Of a stretch of DNA of 64,000 nt, positions 47,624 to 59,000 are shown piece by piece (position 1 is the stretch's first letter; each line of letters starts with the position of its first letter). Location of the stretch: NCBI GenBank assembly GCA_015680685.1, contig MNCI01018959.1, positions 4,883 to 68,882 on the forward strand, given 5' to 3'. The notes beneath the pieces are model-generated. The model searched no databases, was not told where the DNA came from, and saw only the letters and a list, made by a program, of their open reading frames with translations. Origin of the DNA: Gnetum montanum (lineage: Eukaryota > Streptophyta > Gnetopsida > Gnetales > Gnetaceae). Made by a program: the position numbers and the translations under genes.

Positions 47624-48538
47624 TGATGAGTGGTGAGATACCCCCTATGTCCGACCATACGAATCACAAGCATTCATGCACGATCTAGTTGAATTCCATG
47701 GACTTTGTCATTTCCAATGCATTAGCCCTTTAGCAAGTAAATCTAGCCTTAAGGTCAATTGTTATCTTCCCAATTACACTTGTGATGTTTGTTGGTATGG
47801 TTAAGTGTAACTCAAGCATCTAATCTTTATCATTTTTTATTTTATATTTTGGTGCTCGAAATGTAAATAAAAAGAGTTTACTTAACTAATCCAAATTAAC
47901 TAATTAACTAGCATTTAACTAATCCTAACATAAGTATCCATTCCCACATTTTGTACACATCCTAAACCCACATATTCACTGTTGGGTGACCAAGTGCTAT
48001 GCTACTAGGCATACCAAGTAATAACGTTGCTGGGATTACCAAGAAAATACGTGTCACACTTGAAGCCATCATACTTATGTGTGTAATCTATCCAGCTTAA
48101 TTACTTATCTAATATAGTAACTAGAAAATAATTGATAATTAATTGAAAACATTTAATAAATAATTGGAAACAGTAAATGCATACATAAAATATTTAATCT
48201 ATTCAAAGTGCTGCAAGCTTTATCAGAAAGCTCATCTTTATTGCCGCACACACTGTTGTGCTTAGGTACAACAATGCTCGAATAAATATTTGTACACTCA
48301 ATGGCTCCTGTTGCAAGCACTCAAGGAAAAAAGTTCTAACTTTTAAATGGAAAAAATGCAAGAGCTTTGCTGCTACTAAAATCTAAATTACCCTAAATGT
48401 GGCTGGTAGGTGCATATTTATAGGTGATGAATAGACACTACGTTAATAGGGCCTCATCGACGCAAGGCGAGATGAGTTGATGAGGCCTTGTCAATATGGT
48501 CGACTGTGTTGATGAAGCTAACCAATGATGACTCATCA
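47624..48538 (-). repeat. 3' LTR of element D
   Basis: 915 bases. Minus-strand start TGATGAGTCATCATTGG at 48538 and end ..CACCACTCATCA at 47624 resemble the LTR ends of element C. TATA box TATAAATA at 48422-48415. U3 carries the words CCTCATCGAC, CCTCATCAAC, and CATCAACAC instead of C's GATATTGGGTAC. It lies directly downstream of D's second ORF. Confidence 0.8.
48423..48538 (-). promoter_or_regulatory. U3 word cluster of element D
   Basis: On the plus strand: CACTACGTTAATAGGGCCTC then ATCGACG at 48436-48462, then GAGTTGATGAGGCC and GTGTTGATGAAGC. The word (G/C)CTCATC(G/A)AC occurs several times upstream of the TATA box. Confidence 0.6.
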
Positions 48539-48550
48539 TACCCCCATGAT
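48539..48550 (-). other. Polypurine tract of element D
   Basis: Minus-strand CATGGGGGTA abuts the 3' LTR start. The preceding ACTCAAGGGTGA aligns with ACTCGAGGACGA in element C. Confidence 0.6.
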
Positions 48551-48786
48551 TGAATTAAAACTCACCCTTGAGTTCTTTTACAAAATTGGGAAGGTATGGG
48601 ATTATTGACTGACTTTTCTTCAACAAAACAAACTGACTGACTTGACAAAAAATGAAGTACCTAGGTATACGGATCAACACATTACAAAAATGGTGGTGTT
48701 TAGGACATAAAGTTGAACACCATGATACAACTCTTCAAAAAATTAGACAACATGCTCCTTGATGATGTGAATCTTGTTGGAGAAGA

Positions 48787-51645
48787 TCAAAAAGTCCTAG
48801 GTGGTGGTGGTTCCTGAGGCTTTGAGTAACCCTTACTGGTTTCATGCATAGGTGGTGGTTGAGGTAGCTGTGGTTGTCCTACTACTATTGCAACTTTAGG
48901 TAAGAGGTAGCAAGCATCCAAAAATGCTTTCATTTTCTTCTCCTTACTCCTAGGATCATGCACTATCCACATAGCTTCCCTAATGTGGGTTGAAGTGGGC
49001 ACATCCCAAGAACACAGGATTAGTGAAAATAACACCTTAGCATTGAAAAACTAGGTAGTAAACTATTTACATTCAATGTCAAATTCTCTCACTATGTTCT
49101 TCAACTCCTAGTAGTCATTCATCCATCTGGCTAGGTCCTCAGTGATAGATCATTGGTTTGTGAATTATCCTTTAAGAACTTTGAGCTTAGCATTAGTAGT
49201 TTCAAGCTTTTTCTTATTGTCCTTGCGCTATTTGTACTTGGCCTCATATAGTAGATATGAGCTAGCCACTTGTTTCTTCAATTCCAACCATGGTTGTCTA
49301 GCTATTAGCATTGCCAAGTTTGCATAATGGAGATTGTCCAACTCCATATACTCTGTCATTTCTTCAATTTGCAACTCCTTCAAGTAGATCTCTGCTTTGT
49401 TATAAGCATCAATCCCATCAAGGATGGGCTACCACATCTCTCTTCCTTGCTAGAGTTGTTGGAGGGATTCATTTACTTTTATCTTTTTTCATCTAGATTT
49501 ATTTTTCATTAATTTTCTTTTGCAAGCCAACCTGGTCCCTATAGTGATTTTTTACTTTCTTAAATTTGAGAGCTTTTTTCTTCCAGGTAGCAATCTCAAT
49601 GGTAGAATTTTGTCACAATGTGAATACCTCCTCCATTGATAGATTGTGGTTCTCCATGGTCAATTTCCTTAGTTTAGTGTTTACTTTGGCAAGCTACTCT
49701 TACTATTGATGAATAAACTCTTGCATTTGATCTCTCTAAGCATCAAAATTTCATAGGTGATGGTTTTGCACAGCCAATGCTTCATTCTCCTGGCACATCT
49801 AATTCAAATCCTTTTTAATTTAGTGTGTTTCAACTTCTTCCACAGACTATTTAAAGATTTCCATTATTGCTTCCTCCTTAGCCTTTTGGAATCATTCTTG
49901 AAGTTATTTGATAGCTTCATCTCTTGTTGCTATCAAGCTAAGTATTTCTTATCCTACAAGTTGAAAATGAAGTTTAGCAACCTCCCTAGCCAAGAGTTGA
50001 TTTTTCTCTTAGAACATTTTTAGTTTCCCTTCCAAGATGATGCATCTACCCCTTGCATTCAGTAGCTCCAACTAAGTTGTAGTGATGTTCTTCAGGAGAT
50101 CAAAGATATCTGGAGTCAATTACCCAGTTCCTACCAATCGTTCTAGCAACTATTTGTGCTAGGCTACATTCAATTTCTTGCTAATCATTCTTGTAAACAT
50201 TTGCACATCTTAGAATGTAGATACATCTAGTATAGATGTCGTGGGTGCATTAAGTACTTCAGCTACATAGTTAGCTACCACTTCTGCCATTGTCTCTTGC
50301 CCTTGGTGTTGCATAACCAAGACAATTGCCTCTTCACCTTCCTCCAACCTCACCAAAAAGTGGCAGCATTCCCAGAGATTTCTGGGAATAGATGGCATGT
50401 TGCTAGTGACACCATTACCTCTCAAGCATTGGAATCTAACCTTGAAGGTAGTTGCATTCTTTGGGCAGAAAAAATGGAACCACCCCTCTCTATCTGACTA
50501 ATTGTTTGAGCCACCTCATTAAGGTGATCCATCACTGGCTGATACACAAATGGATCTCACCCACTCATTCCTGCTTATTACTCTTCCTCACTTAAGAGCT
50601 ATTCTTGGATTTGATGTAGACACTCAAGGATTGCTCAAGCCTCTAGTGTTGTCTCTTGAGTGGGTGGTGATGGCAGCAACTCCTCTTCTTGAGTGATTGT
50701 TGGCATCTTATCTTTTATGATTTCTATCCATGAGGCCAAGGGAGCATGCCTAAGAGTATCATTAGAATAGTGAACAATTCCTAGCATTTTGCAAAGTTTT
50801 CTGATAAGGCATAGAAAGGGCAAGGTCTTCCTTCCATGTTCATTCTCCTTGAAGCACTTTTCAATCTCCAAATAAATCAGCTGTGGAATGTTAATGGGAA
50901 ATTTTCCACTTAGAGCGATGCATGCTCAAGTGGAGAAAACAATCACCTTGCTTGGCCTCACTATTGGATTGAGGTGATAGGCTATAATCTTAAAATACAT
51001 TTGCTCTACCAGTGTGAGCACACCATACTCATTATAGTCCATCCCATAGCATCGCTAGGTCCATTTCCTTTTTGCCTCAAGATTACCTTTTGTTGATATC
51101 TCTACCAACTATGTTCTAATGTTTGGCAATCCCAATGCCTATGCAATGGCTTCCATTGTGTAGGACACTTGAATGTCCTTGATTTTTACAACAAACCCTG
51201 GCCTTCAACTATTCTAGAAGAGATAGGTCTCTTCCATGTACCATTCCTCACTAGAAGTGATGATTGGCCACATAGGAGAGGTTTGCAATTATGTCTTGAC
51301 ATCCTCTAGAGCTTTTTCCAAAAATGGTCCAAAGTTTATCTCTTGAAGAACTGATCTTTGGATTTCTCAGAACTTCATGATGTCTAGGAAGGCTTGAGTT
51401 AGAGTGACCTCAAGCCTTGACATAAATCCAGGTGCTTCTCCTTGTTGGGATTGTTCTGTAGGCACTTCTTCCTCTAGAATCTGTTGAACAGATTTCACTT
51501 TGAGCTCCTCACGAAGAGGTCCCATTGCATGGATCACCTCTTGTTGTTCTTGACCTTGTTCTTGCTAGCCCCTTCCAGCTCTAGGTTGCTTCTCCCATGA
51601 TTGTGAGGTTTATTGTTCCTACAAATGTTTTTGTTTGGGTGCCAT
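48787..51645 (-). pseudogene. Second ORF of element D, relative of the C second ORF
   Basis: The start is ATG 51645 directly after an acceptor-like AG. A basic, Gln/Glu-rich N-terminus is followed by block 1 (about 51350-50780): INFGPFLEKALEDVKT, SPMWPIITSSEEWYMEETYL, GVLTLVEQMYFKIIAYHL, TLPFLCLIRKLCKMLGI. Block 2 (about 50390-50230) reads PEISGNAATFW and VLVMQHQGQETMAEVVANYV. A long coiled coil runs from about 50200 to 49400. The tail reads VPTSTHIREAMWIVHDPRSK and ends PPPPRTF with stop at 48787. Every block aligns with element C in the same order, including the PPPP tail. Most in-frame stops are TAG. Function unknown; likely a structural or regulatory retroelement protein. Confidence 0.75.
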
Positions 51646-51660
51646 CTGTAATCATAATAA
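51644..51660 (-). other. Putative 3' splice site and start of the second ORF of D
   Basis: Minus-strand ATTATGATTACAGATGGCAC; the 13 bases GATTACAGATGGC are identical to those in element C. A branch-point-like GCTAAT lies about 25 bases upstream. Confidence 0.65.
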
Positions 51661-52250
51661 GACCATGGATTAGCAATCATTGTGTAACCTTAAAACAATT
51701 GGAATACCTTAACTCTTAAGGATAGTTACACTTGGCTAAGTTGTAATTATGGAAGATTTAATTAACTCAACTGTTATTTATTTTTATTTATGCATTATCA
51801 TTGATAAATCATCCTGAAGGTTTTTGGAAGGGTTAACTATCAAAAGAGTTGATATGTTTATGTTGTTAAGATTACTAACCCTTGGGGGGAGCTAGAAAAA
51901 ATTTTCAAATTTTTTTTGTGTTATGAGAAAATTACGAAAAATTCCAAAGTGTCTGATGGTATCCATAGTATTTTTGCACTACGTCAACGAGACCTCATCG
52001 ACATAGTTGTTGATCACCATTGACTTTGGTCAAACTTTCAAAATACAAGGAATTTTTTGATGAAATTGGGGTCAAATGAAAGCTTAGAAGACTAAGAATA
52101 GTATGAAACCATGAGAAGAGGGCATTGAAGTTCATGAATTTGAAAAAATGGAGAACATTTGATTTAATGGATGAATGCAATGAAAGATTAAGGAGTACTA
52201 GGTGGTTTACACAATAGAAAATATGAAATATAGGATTGTAGTGATGTCAA
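51646..52250 (-). other. Element D region upstream of the second ORF
   Basis: Non-coding, probably intron or spacer as in element C. Contains the internal word echo at 51977-52006. D's gag and 5' LTR are not found, so D is truncated near 52.2 kb or further decayed. Confidence 0.5.
51977..52006 (-). promoter_or_regulatory. Internal echo of the D-type U3 word
   Basis: Plus strand CACTACGTCAACGAGACCTC then ATCGACATA matches 48436-48464 of D's LTR at 22 of 29 positions, and all seven differences are transitions. It lies about 0.35 kb before D's second ORF, the same relative place as the echo in element C. Confidence 0.6.
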
Positions 52251-53569
52251 AGGTAAGAAACCTTAACTAATCAAGCCAAAAGCTATGTAAGTGGATCCTC
52301 CCCATAGTAGGCTCATGCCCTTTTTGCCCTTGCATAACCTCAACTAAGGAGTCTGTGGGCCAAATAGTCGATCTAATGATCATGAAAAGTTAAGGACCAA
52401 CTGGAAAGAATCTACTCAAGAATCCCAACACATCAAACTAAGACATAGAGCATAACATAGAACCTAGCAGCTAGGTGAATTATGGTAGCATTGATGGATG
52501 ATAGGGGAGGTGGAATGGAGTTCCAAATTGAGGTCATAAGAAGTCCCTTGTGAAATTTGTGGTAAGAATGACCTGAGAAGTTCCATCCTTAGTCCAAACC
52601 AAAACCATTCACTTTTAGTGACTTCGCATCACCATTCTAAGATTGATCCACCCACGTGAGACACAAGAGTGCTTCCACAAAACAACCACCATTCCACAAA
52701 GAGAATAAAGGAGAAGTAGGAAGTGAAAGAAAGAGGGCCTTAGTTAGAGGGGACCTTTAGGCACAATGTTGTTCGAGTCCCATAACTAGTGCTTATAGCT
52801 ATTTTATTTGTCTAGAGGGTGTGCTTTGAATTCTCATTGTTGGTTTTTTTTCTTTGAAATGAGAACCACACCATGCAAGGACTTATTTTTGTCAAAGTGA
52901 TATGCTTTGAATTCCCATTATTTTTTTTGAATGATGGAAACCACACCATGCAATGATGTTATTTGTCTTCCTATCATTGGGTAGTATGGAATGGTAAGAA
53001 TTCTATGAAAAACACTAAAGTAATCAAGTAAGAAGAAGAGTATAAAGAGTATTGAGTCTCCTTGAAGTCACACCCTTTACAAACCTTTGGATCCTTCCTA
53101 ATTCTGGAACTACCAAGGTCACTAATTAATTAAAAGTTTCTTTAAGGAAAAGGGACCTCAAATTCCTAGAACAAGGAAAACCATAGAGTTCATTGGATGG
53201 GTAGATGATGTGGAATCACTNAAACCATCATTAGTAAACAACAACAACAACATTGTGTCCTATGAAAATAAAATAAATTTATTAGCAAAAAATGAGAAAA
53301 TACTATACTTAAATAAAAAAAATAAAGTAAAATATATAAGAACATGTAAAATAGTCAAGAAGGTTTTAAAGGTAGTAAAGATGGTGTAAAATTAGAAAAA
53401 TTCGAAAAGCAAAAATTTGTAAAATCAAAAGTATGAAAAGAAAAAAGGTATAAAAACTGAGAGGCCATGGAAATGGTTAGCATGGATGGCCATCTTCTCC
53501 ATGAATAAGTTCAATGGAGGAGATCCAAAAAATAGAATGTGGATGTCCATTTGATGAGGTAGTAGTTAC
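52251..53569. other. Non-coding sequence with an 80-bp tandem duplication
   Basis: Copies at about 52820-52890 and 52895-52970 share GTGCTTTGAATTCYCATT/TATGCTTTGAATTC, a T-run and ACCACACCATGCAA. No gene is recognised in the rest. Base 53221 is an N. Confidence 0.55.
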
Positions 53570-53940
53570 ACTAGCCTATTTTGGTTCTAGGAAAGGCTTC
53601 ACTTGTTGAATGTTAACTTCTTTTTATTTGGACTATCAAGTTTGTAAATTATCATGGCCCCATAGGGAAAGGTTTGATAAATTATATAAGGTCCCTCCCA
53701 CAATGTATGGAATTTTTTCTTTTGGGATACATGTGTTGGGTTCTAGTAAAGAACCTTATCTCCTGGTTGAAGTTTTACCTTCCTAATTCTAAGGTCATGA
53801 CATTGCTTGCTAAATGACTTGTTCACCTCATTCAAGGATAGGGCCACTAAGCAATTTTTTTCTAGCACATTTAGATTGATCAATATTTCCTTTTGTGCTA
53901 GATTGAAATCAAGGTTTAGATCATAGGCCATTCAGAGTGT
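53570..53940 (-). pseudogene. Integrase C-terminal fragment, Tat-type element
   Basis: The minus strand reads MAYDLNLDFNLAQKEILINL, HDLRIRKVKLQPGDKVLY, then KKKFHTLWEGPYIIYQTFPY, GAMIIYKLDS and VNIQQVKPFL. This is the helical linker and C-terminal barrel of a Tat-type integrase. It is a remnant next to the 5' LTR of element B; the rest of its element is absent. Confidence 0.75.
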
Positions 53941-53991
53941 ATAGAGCTCGAATTTAATTGGGAGTGTTTGGAGTTTCCCATACACTAACTC

Positions 53992-55662
53992 TGAAACACC
54001 ACCAAATCTGGGCAAAAACACTTCAATGACAAATTTGTCCAAGTGTCAATACAAGGTAAATTTTTTCTAAGTGTTTGGCCCATGTTCCCATTATTAGGGC
54101 TATGCTCCAAAGCATAGCTAGTGTAGCATGCAACATAGAACCAAATTTGCAAAATTTTCAAAGTGTTAAATAGTAGCTGTGAGAATGTTTCTTAGTGCCC
54201 TACTACACTCACATTCCTCTTACTATGCTCTCTAGTGTAGTAAGTGTAGCAGTACTCCAGTGGCCAGTTTGCACAAGTGCTAAGCTAGAAGTTGTCAAGC
54301 TAGATCAACATGGAAGAAACATTTCACAAATTTAACTCCTAAAGTTACCCCTCATGCTATACTCCAAAGCGTAGATGGCATAGCAAGAGCAAGAACTACA
54401 TTTTTTGTCAAGTTTTTCTAAGTGTCCATGCTATGCCCTATACCATCCTACTATGCTCACAAGCATAGTAAGCATAATAGCACTAGAATTCAATTTTCTT
54501 TTTGTAAAATTTGCCTAACTGTTATGCAACACTCCAGAGCATCGCTAGTGTAGCAACATAGAACTACCTCCAAAAGTTTCTAGAGCTTAGCACAAGCCTT
54601 CATTCTAGCTCTAGCACCACTCTAGAAAGTAGTATCAACAACTTGCACTCTTTTTGTACCCCCTCTATGTCCCAAAATTATACCTATGCTTAATCCCACT
54701 AGAAATATGGGAGAACATAGTCCTAGAGCATAGCCTCCAAATTGCACTATTTTTCACTATTTGCAGGTACATTGTAGTCTTGGTAGTGTAGCCACAATCT
54801 AGAGTCCCTTGGGGTCCATTAGAGCACACCAAAGCATAGCACCAGTTGCTCCACTGAGAGAATAGTAAAAGTCAATGTAGCCCCACCTATTCCCTTTGCC
54901 ATGTGGCACTTGATCCATACTTCACGATAATCCTAAGCCTATAAATACCCTTGCATTCCACACTCTAGGGGTTAGCAATTCATTCTAGTGGTGGACATTC
55001 GAAGCATTTGGCTAGCAAACCAAAGTAGTAGTTGGCATTTCAGAGTACCACTTGGCACCTAAGGCACCTTGAGCACCCTGCACACTAAAGCATATCAACA
55101 CCTTGGCAACACCATTGCATCCCATTCAGCACTCCAATGCATTGCAAACCCATAGGCATAGACCTCATAGCAGATGTTAGTCTTCACCCTGGGACACCCT
55201 GTACCTTCTCAACACTCATTTGCAATTGCTACGCTCCTCATTTAGGGTGGTACCATTCTTTCTTTCTCTCAAACTCCATTGCATTTTAAGAATTTTCTTT
55301 GACATTCAATATTGCATTCACACTTTTCACTGCTTTGCACTTTTTTACATGTTTGCACCACCATTCACATGTCAGGAAACCTTGCTATGCTCAAGCTTAG
55401 CTAGCCTCAACACTACTGAGAACATCATTAAAATACTTAGCATTATCTCACAACATTAACACTCAAATTTCAGCTAATCATGCCACCCCCCGTTGTACCC
55501 AATACCCTGGTTGCAACTAGTAAAGTCCTTGTTCGATCAACAAGACCATCTAGGATGCTTTGCCTCTATTTCCTAGGAAGGCCCTCATGCGAAGGTGGGG
55601 TTAAGGTTGTGCATCCATTGACCCCTTGGTGATTCCAGCCACCAATGTTTTCAATTACTATA
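53992..55662 (+). repeat. 5' LTR of element B
   Basis: Starts TGAAACACCACC, identical to the start of the 5' LTR of element A. It ends TTTTCAATTACTATA directly before GTTTTTTGGC, aligning with A's TTTTCAGGTGCAACA before GTTTTTTAGG. TATA box CTATAAATA at 54939-54947. Length 1671 bases. No second copy is in the window. Confidence 0.75.
54090..54947 (+). promoter_or_regulatory. U3 word cluster (GCATAGC, AGTGTAGCA) and TATA box of element B
   Basis: CCAAAGCATAGCTAGTGTAG, TATGCTCTCTAGTGTAGTAA, CCAAAGCGTAGATGGCATAG, TATGCTCACAAGCATAGTAA and AGAGCATCGCTAGTGTAGCA occur at roughly 100-150 base intervals. CTATAAATA follows at 54939. The word is related to but distinct from that of element A. Confidence 0.65.
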
Positions 55663-55663
55663 G

Positions 55664-55688
55664 TTTTTTGGCACTAGAAGGAGGGCTC
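55664..55688 (+). other. Primer-binding site of element B
   Basis: TTTTGGCACTAGAAGGAGGG then CTC directly follows the LTR. This is the best preserved of the two A/B-type sites and fixes the LTR end. Confidence 0.75.
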
Positions 55689-56094
55689 ACCATTTCCTTC
55701 TATGTTTAGTGATAGTCTCACATGCTCTCTGCACCTCTGTTACTAGCTTCAAACTAGCATAGACATGACACCCCTGTGGTTGTCTATGATCCGATTGATG
55801 TAGATTGGTCCCAGTTGTCAACTCCCATAGAACGCCACAGGATGGAAGCCAAAGTGTATTGTGTGCACTTGGATCCAAAACTTTGCATGCTTGGGAGAGT
55901 AGAGCTTGCCCTCAGTATAAGAGCGTAGAAAGCTATAGCATAGCAAGCATAGCACCAGAGTTAGATAGCTTTTTTAGTAGCACTCTCAAACTTAACTATC
56001 ATTTCAGTATTTCTATACTTAGCCATTTTCAGCAATCATTACACTTAACCATTTCTTTTCTAGCATTGTACCTTTGGAATTTGCTCATAACAAT
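55689..56094 (+). other. Leader of element B
   Basis: Untranslated sequence between primer site and gag start. No GC-rich island like that in the leader of element A is present, which argues that A's island is an addition. Confidence 0.5.
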
Positions 56095-59000
56095 ATGAAC
56101 ACCAAAGAGCCTTCAACCTCTACCTTAGGCATAGTCATTTTTTGACCTATCTAGGGAGAATTCACAATTAACATTCTTGGGTTTGAAGGCCCTATCTTCA
56201 TGGGAAGGTAATCCCTCAGGATCCATAGTGAATCTTCTGAGCACATGGTGCTCAATGAAGACAAATATAACTTCCTTTGTGTGAAGCTCTAGGCGAGCAT
56301 CCTCTTAGATTGCTAGGAGCTGGATGTAAAGCAAGGTTATGAGCTCATACATAGGAATGAGAGGGAGTACTTCCCCACCCCTAACAATCTCATCTCCCTC
56401 ACCAAGACCTTTTGGTGAATGCTTAACCAACTCATCCAACTAAGTGGATTGAATGAGCATGACACAACAACCGACTATGAGGATTCCCTATAGGATGGGC
56501 AAGAGGAATTTGAGGCTCACTAAAAAAATGAGAATCCCTTCTATGTCTCTTTTTTAATTCCAACCTCTAATGTCACTCCTTCGCAGTCTCAGCCATATGC
56601 CTTCTTTGAGGTAGCAACATCTCCTCTATTACCATCTAGGCTGACGCCTATTGTGACAAGCCATCAAGCACATTCACACTAGGGTGCAGGACCATCTATC
56701 ATCCCATCCTTCGTGGTCACAACATAGTCTGTGTAATGCTCCATGCTAGCATTCGTGATGTCAACCTAGCCCTACATGCATACAGTGTTGATGCCCTAGC
56801 CACATTTGAGTCAAGCATCATACATCCCACCTATCCCTATGGGGCCCCTTACGATAGCCCAAGCCACAACCATGTGGTGGGGCCCTACCTCCATGCCTTG
56901 GGCACAATACACACAATAGTAGCACACACAAAAGCCTCTACAATAATACACCCAATAGGCATCTTGCATGGTCACACAACCTACAATGGGACAATGGACC
57001 ATGCCAACAATGTAGTAGGCTATGCAACCAATGCAGCTTGCCACACCCATGTTGAGCCTAGATCAAGCATTCCAAGTCATTCAAACACTCACTGAAGTGG
57101 TCAAACAACTTAAGGACACCTCTTCTAATATGGTCCAAGTGATGGACTTCTACTGGGATTACCCTATTATTCTTGCGGCCCCATTGTTGACCTTGCCTCC
57201 TAGCATTCAACTTCCCTAATTCATCAAATATATTGGTGAAGGAGACCCCCACACCCATCTAGTGACCTTCTAATCTAAGTTTCTTTTGTTGTAGGCATGG
57301 CCACATGCAATCATTTGCATGTTTTCCATGTCCCTAACTGGCAAGGTGCTAGATTGGTATCATGCACTTCCCAGGGCCTCCATATCTTTGTTGGAGGATT
57401 TGCTTAGCCAATTTATCACTCACTTCAAGTACAACTTGAAGCTTGAGGTGACCTTGGATCAACTCATGTAGATCAAGTAGGGCCACTTAGAGCCCATTCA
57501 AAAATTCATCCAATGATGGAGCACTACAATTAGTGAAATCTATGAGCCTATCATGGAAACTCACCTACTAGCTATTTTCAAAGGTGCAATGAATGGCTTC
57601 ATTAAGTCGAAGCTGTACTATCTTGCCCCGCACTTCCTAAGCCAAGCATTCATGTAAACAAAGAGCATTCAAGATGCAATGAAAGCTAGTAAGGATTTGA
57701 CTTATGTGGCCTAAAAGAATACACACATGAAGAAAGATAAGGAGAAGGGCAAGGCAACAACAATTGTTATAGTAGTGGCCAATGAGGCCAAGCTAAACAA
57801 ACTCAAACCAATGGCCAAGGCAACTAAGACCTTGGCCAACAATACGGCAAATAGATCTAGCACTGTAGTAACCAACCAACCCACACCATTGACAGCCATA
57901 GGGTAAGTTGCCCTAAGGCCAAACTTTGAGCACAAGGACTGCTCAAAGTATACACCATTTCCCATTAAGTTGTCAAACATTTTGGGTTAGTTGCTTAGTG
58001 CTGGGTGCATCCAATACAAGAAAATGTCTAAAGATTCTTGCAAGTGTCATGATTGCTATTATGAGCTTCTTAGAAACCCATTAGTAGCTACACCAAACAA
58101 GCCTCTAGTCCCAAAGCACTTCAGGTTTGACCAATTCTACCATTATCATTAATTTCCTAGCCATGATACAACCTTCTACATGGCCTTAAAAGATGACATA
58201 CAATGCATGATTGACCAAGACCAACTAGTTCTTGATTCAACCAACCTAGTTTGCCTAGAAAATCAATCAATGGAGATCTATAAAGATCCTCTCAATGCAA
58301 GTGATGTAGGCTATTTCATCAATGCCATCAGCATTGAAGATGACATAGGACTGACATGAGAGCCATTTGTGGTTCATGCATCCTTTGATAGCATTGGAGC
58401 CTCCTCAGTGCCAACTAGTCCAATGATCTCTTTTGTTATTAGAGCACCACCTTAGGCATCCATGACATCCTTTGGAGTTAGGGCCCCACAACATGTTGCA
58501 GTGACTGCAACTGAGACACCCTTTGTCATTAGGGTGCCGCAACGTGTGGACCCTTCACCAAGTTTGATGGTGGGAACTACAACAGGCCTTGCTCACCTAA
58601 GACGTCATCCCACATACAACCCCAGGTAGTCAAGGTGGTAGCCCAAGAGGCTAAATGAGCACCTCACCAATTGAATGATGAGGGGACACATGGAATTAGG
58701 TCTACCTAAGCCTATCCCCTTGTCTAATGTTCCTATGGCCACATCAGCCGAAGTCGCTACAACAAGCAATCAACAATCGAGAACTACGGCTTACAAGCAG
58801 GCGAAACAAAACAAGCCCAAATCTCCTCCCTAAGAGATATAACTCTTGGATAACATGGAGAAGATGAAGGCTAACAAGGAAACTAATAGTGGTAAAGATT
58901 TTCTAGATGTATTGGCACAAGTTAAGTAGGCTCTTAAATAAAAAAATACAACCTTGAGGCTGTATGACTTGGTGATGACCTCCTTCACTCATCATGAAGC

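Noticed and set aside
56736-57095. His/Thr/Pro-rich frame in element B as a separate gene
   Set aside because: It is an alternative frame of B Gag; the conserved Gag frame (starting at 56095) runs through the same bases.
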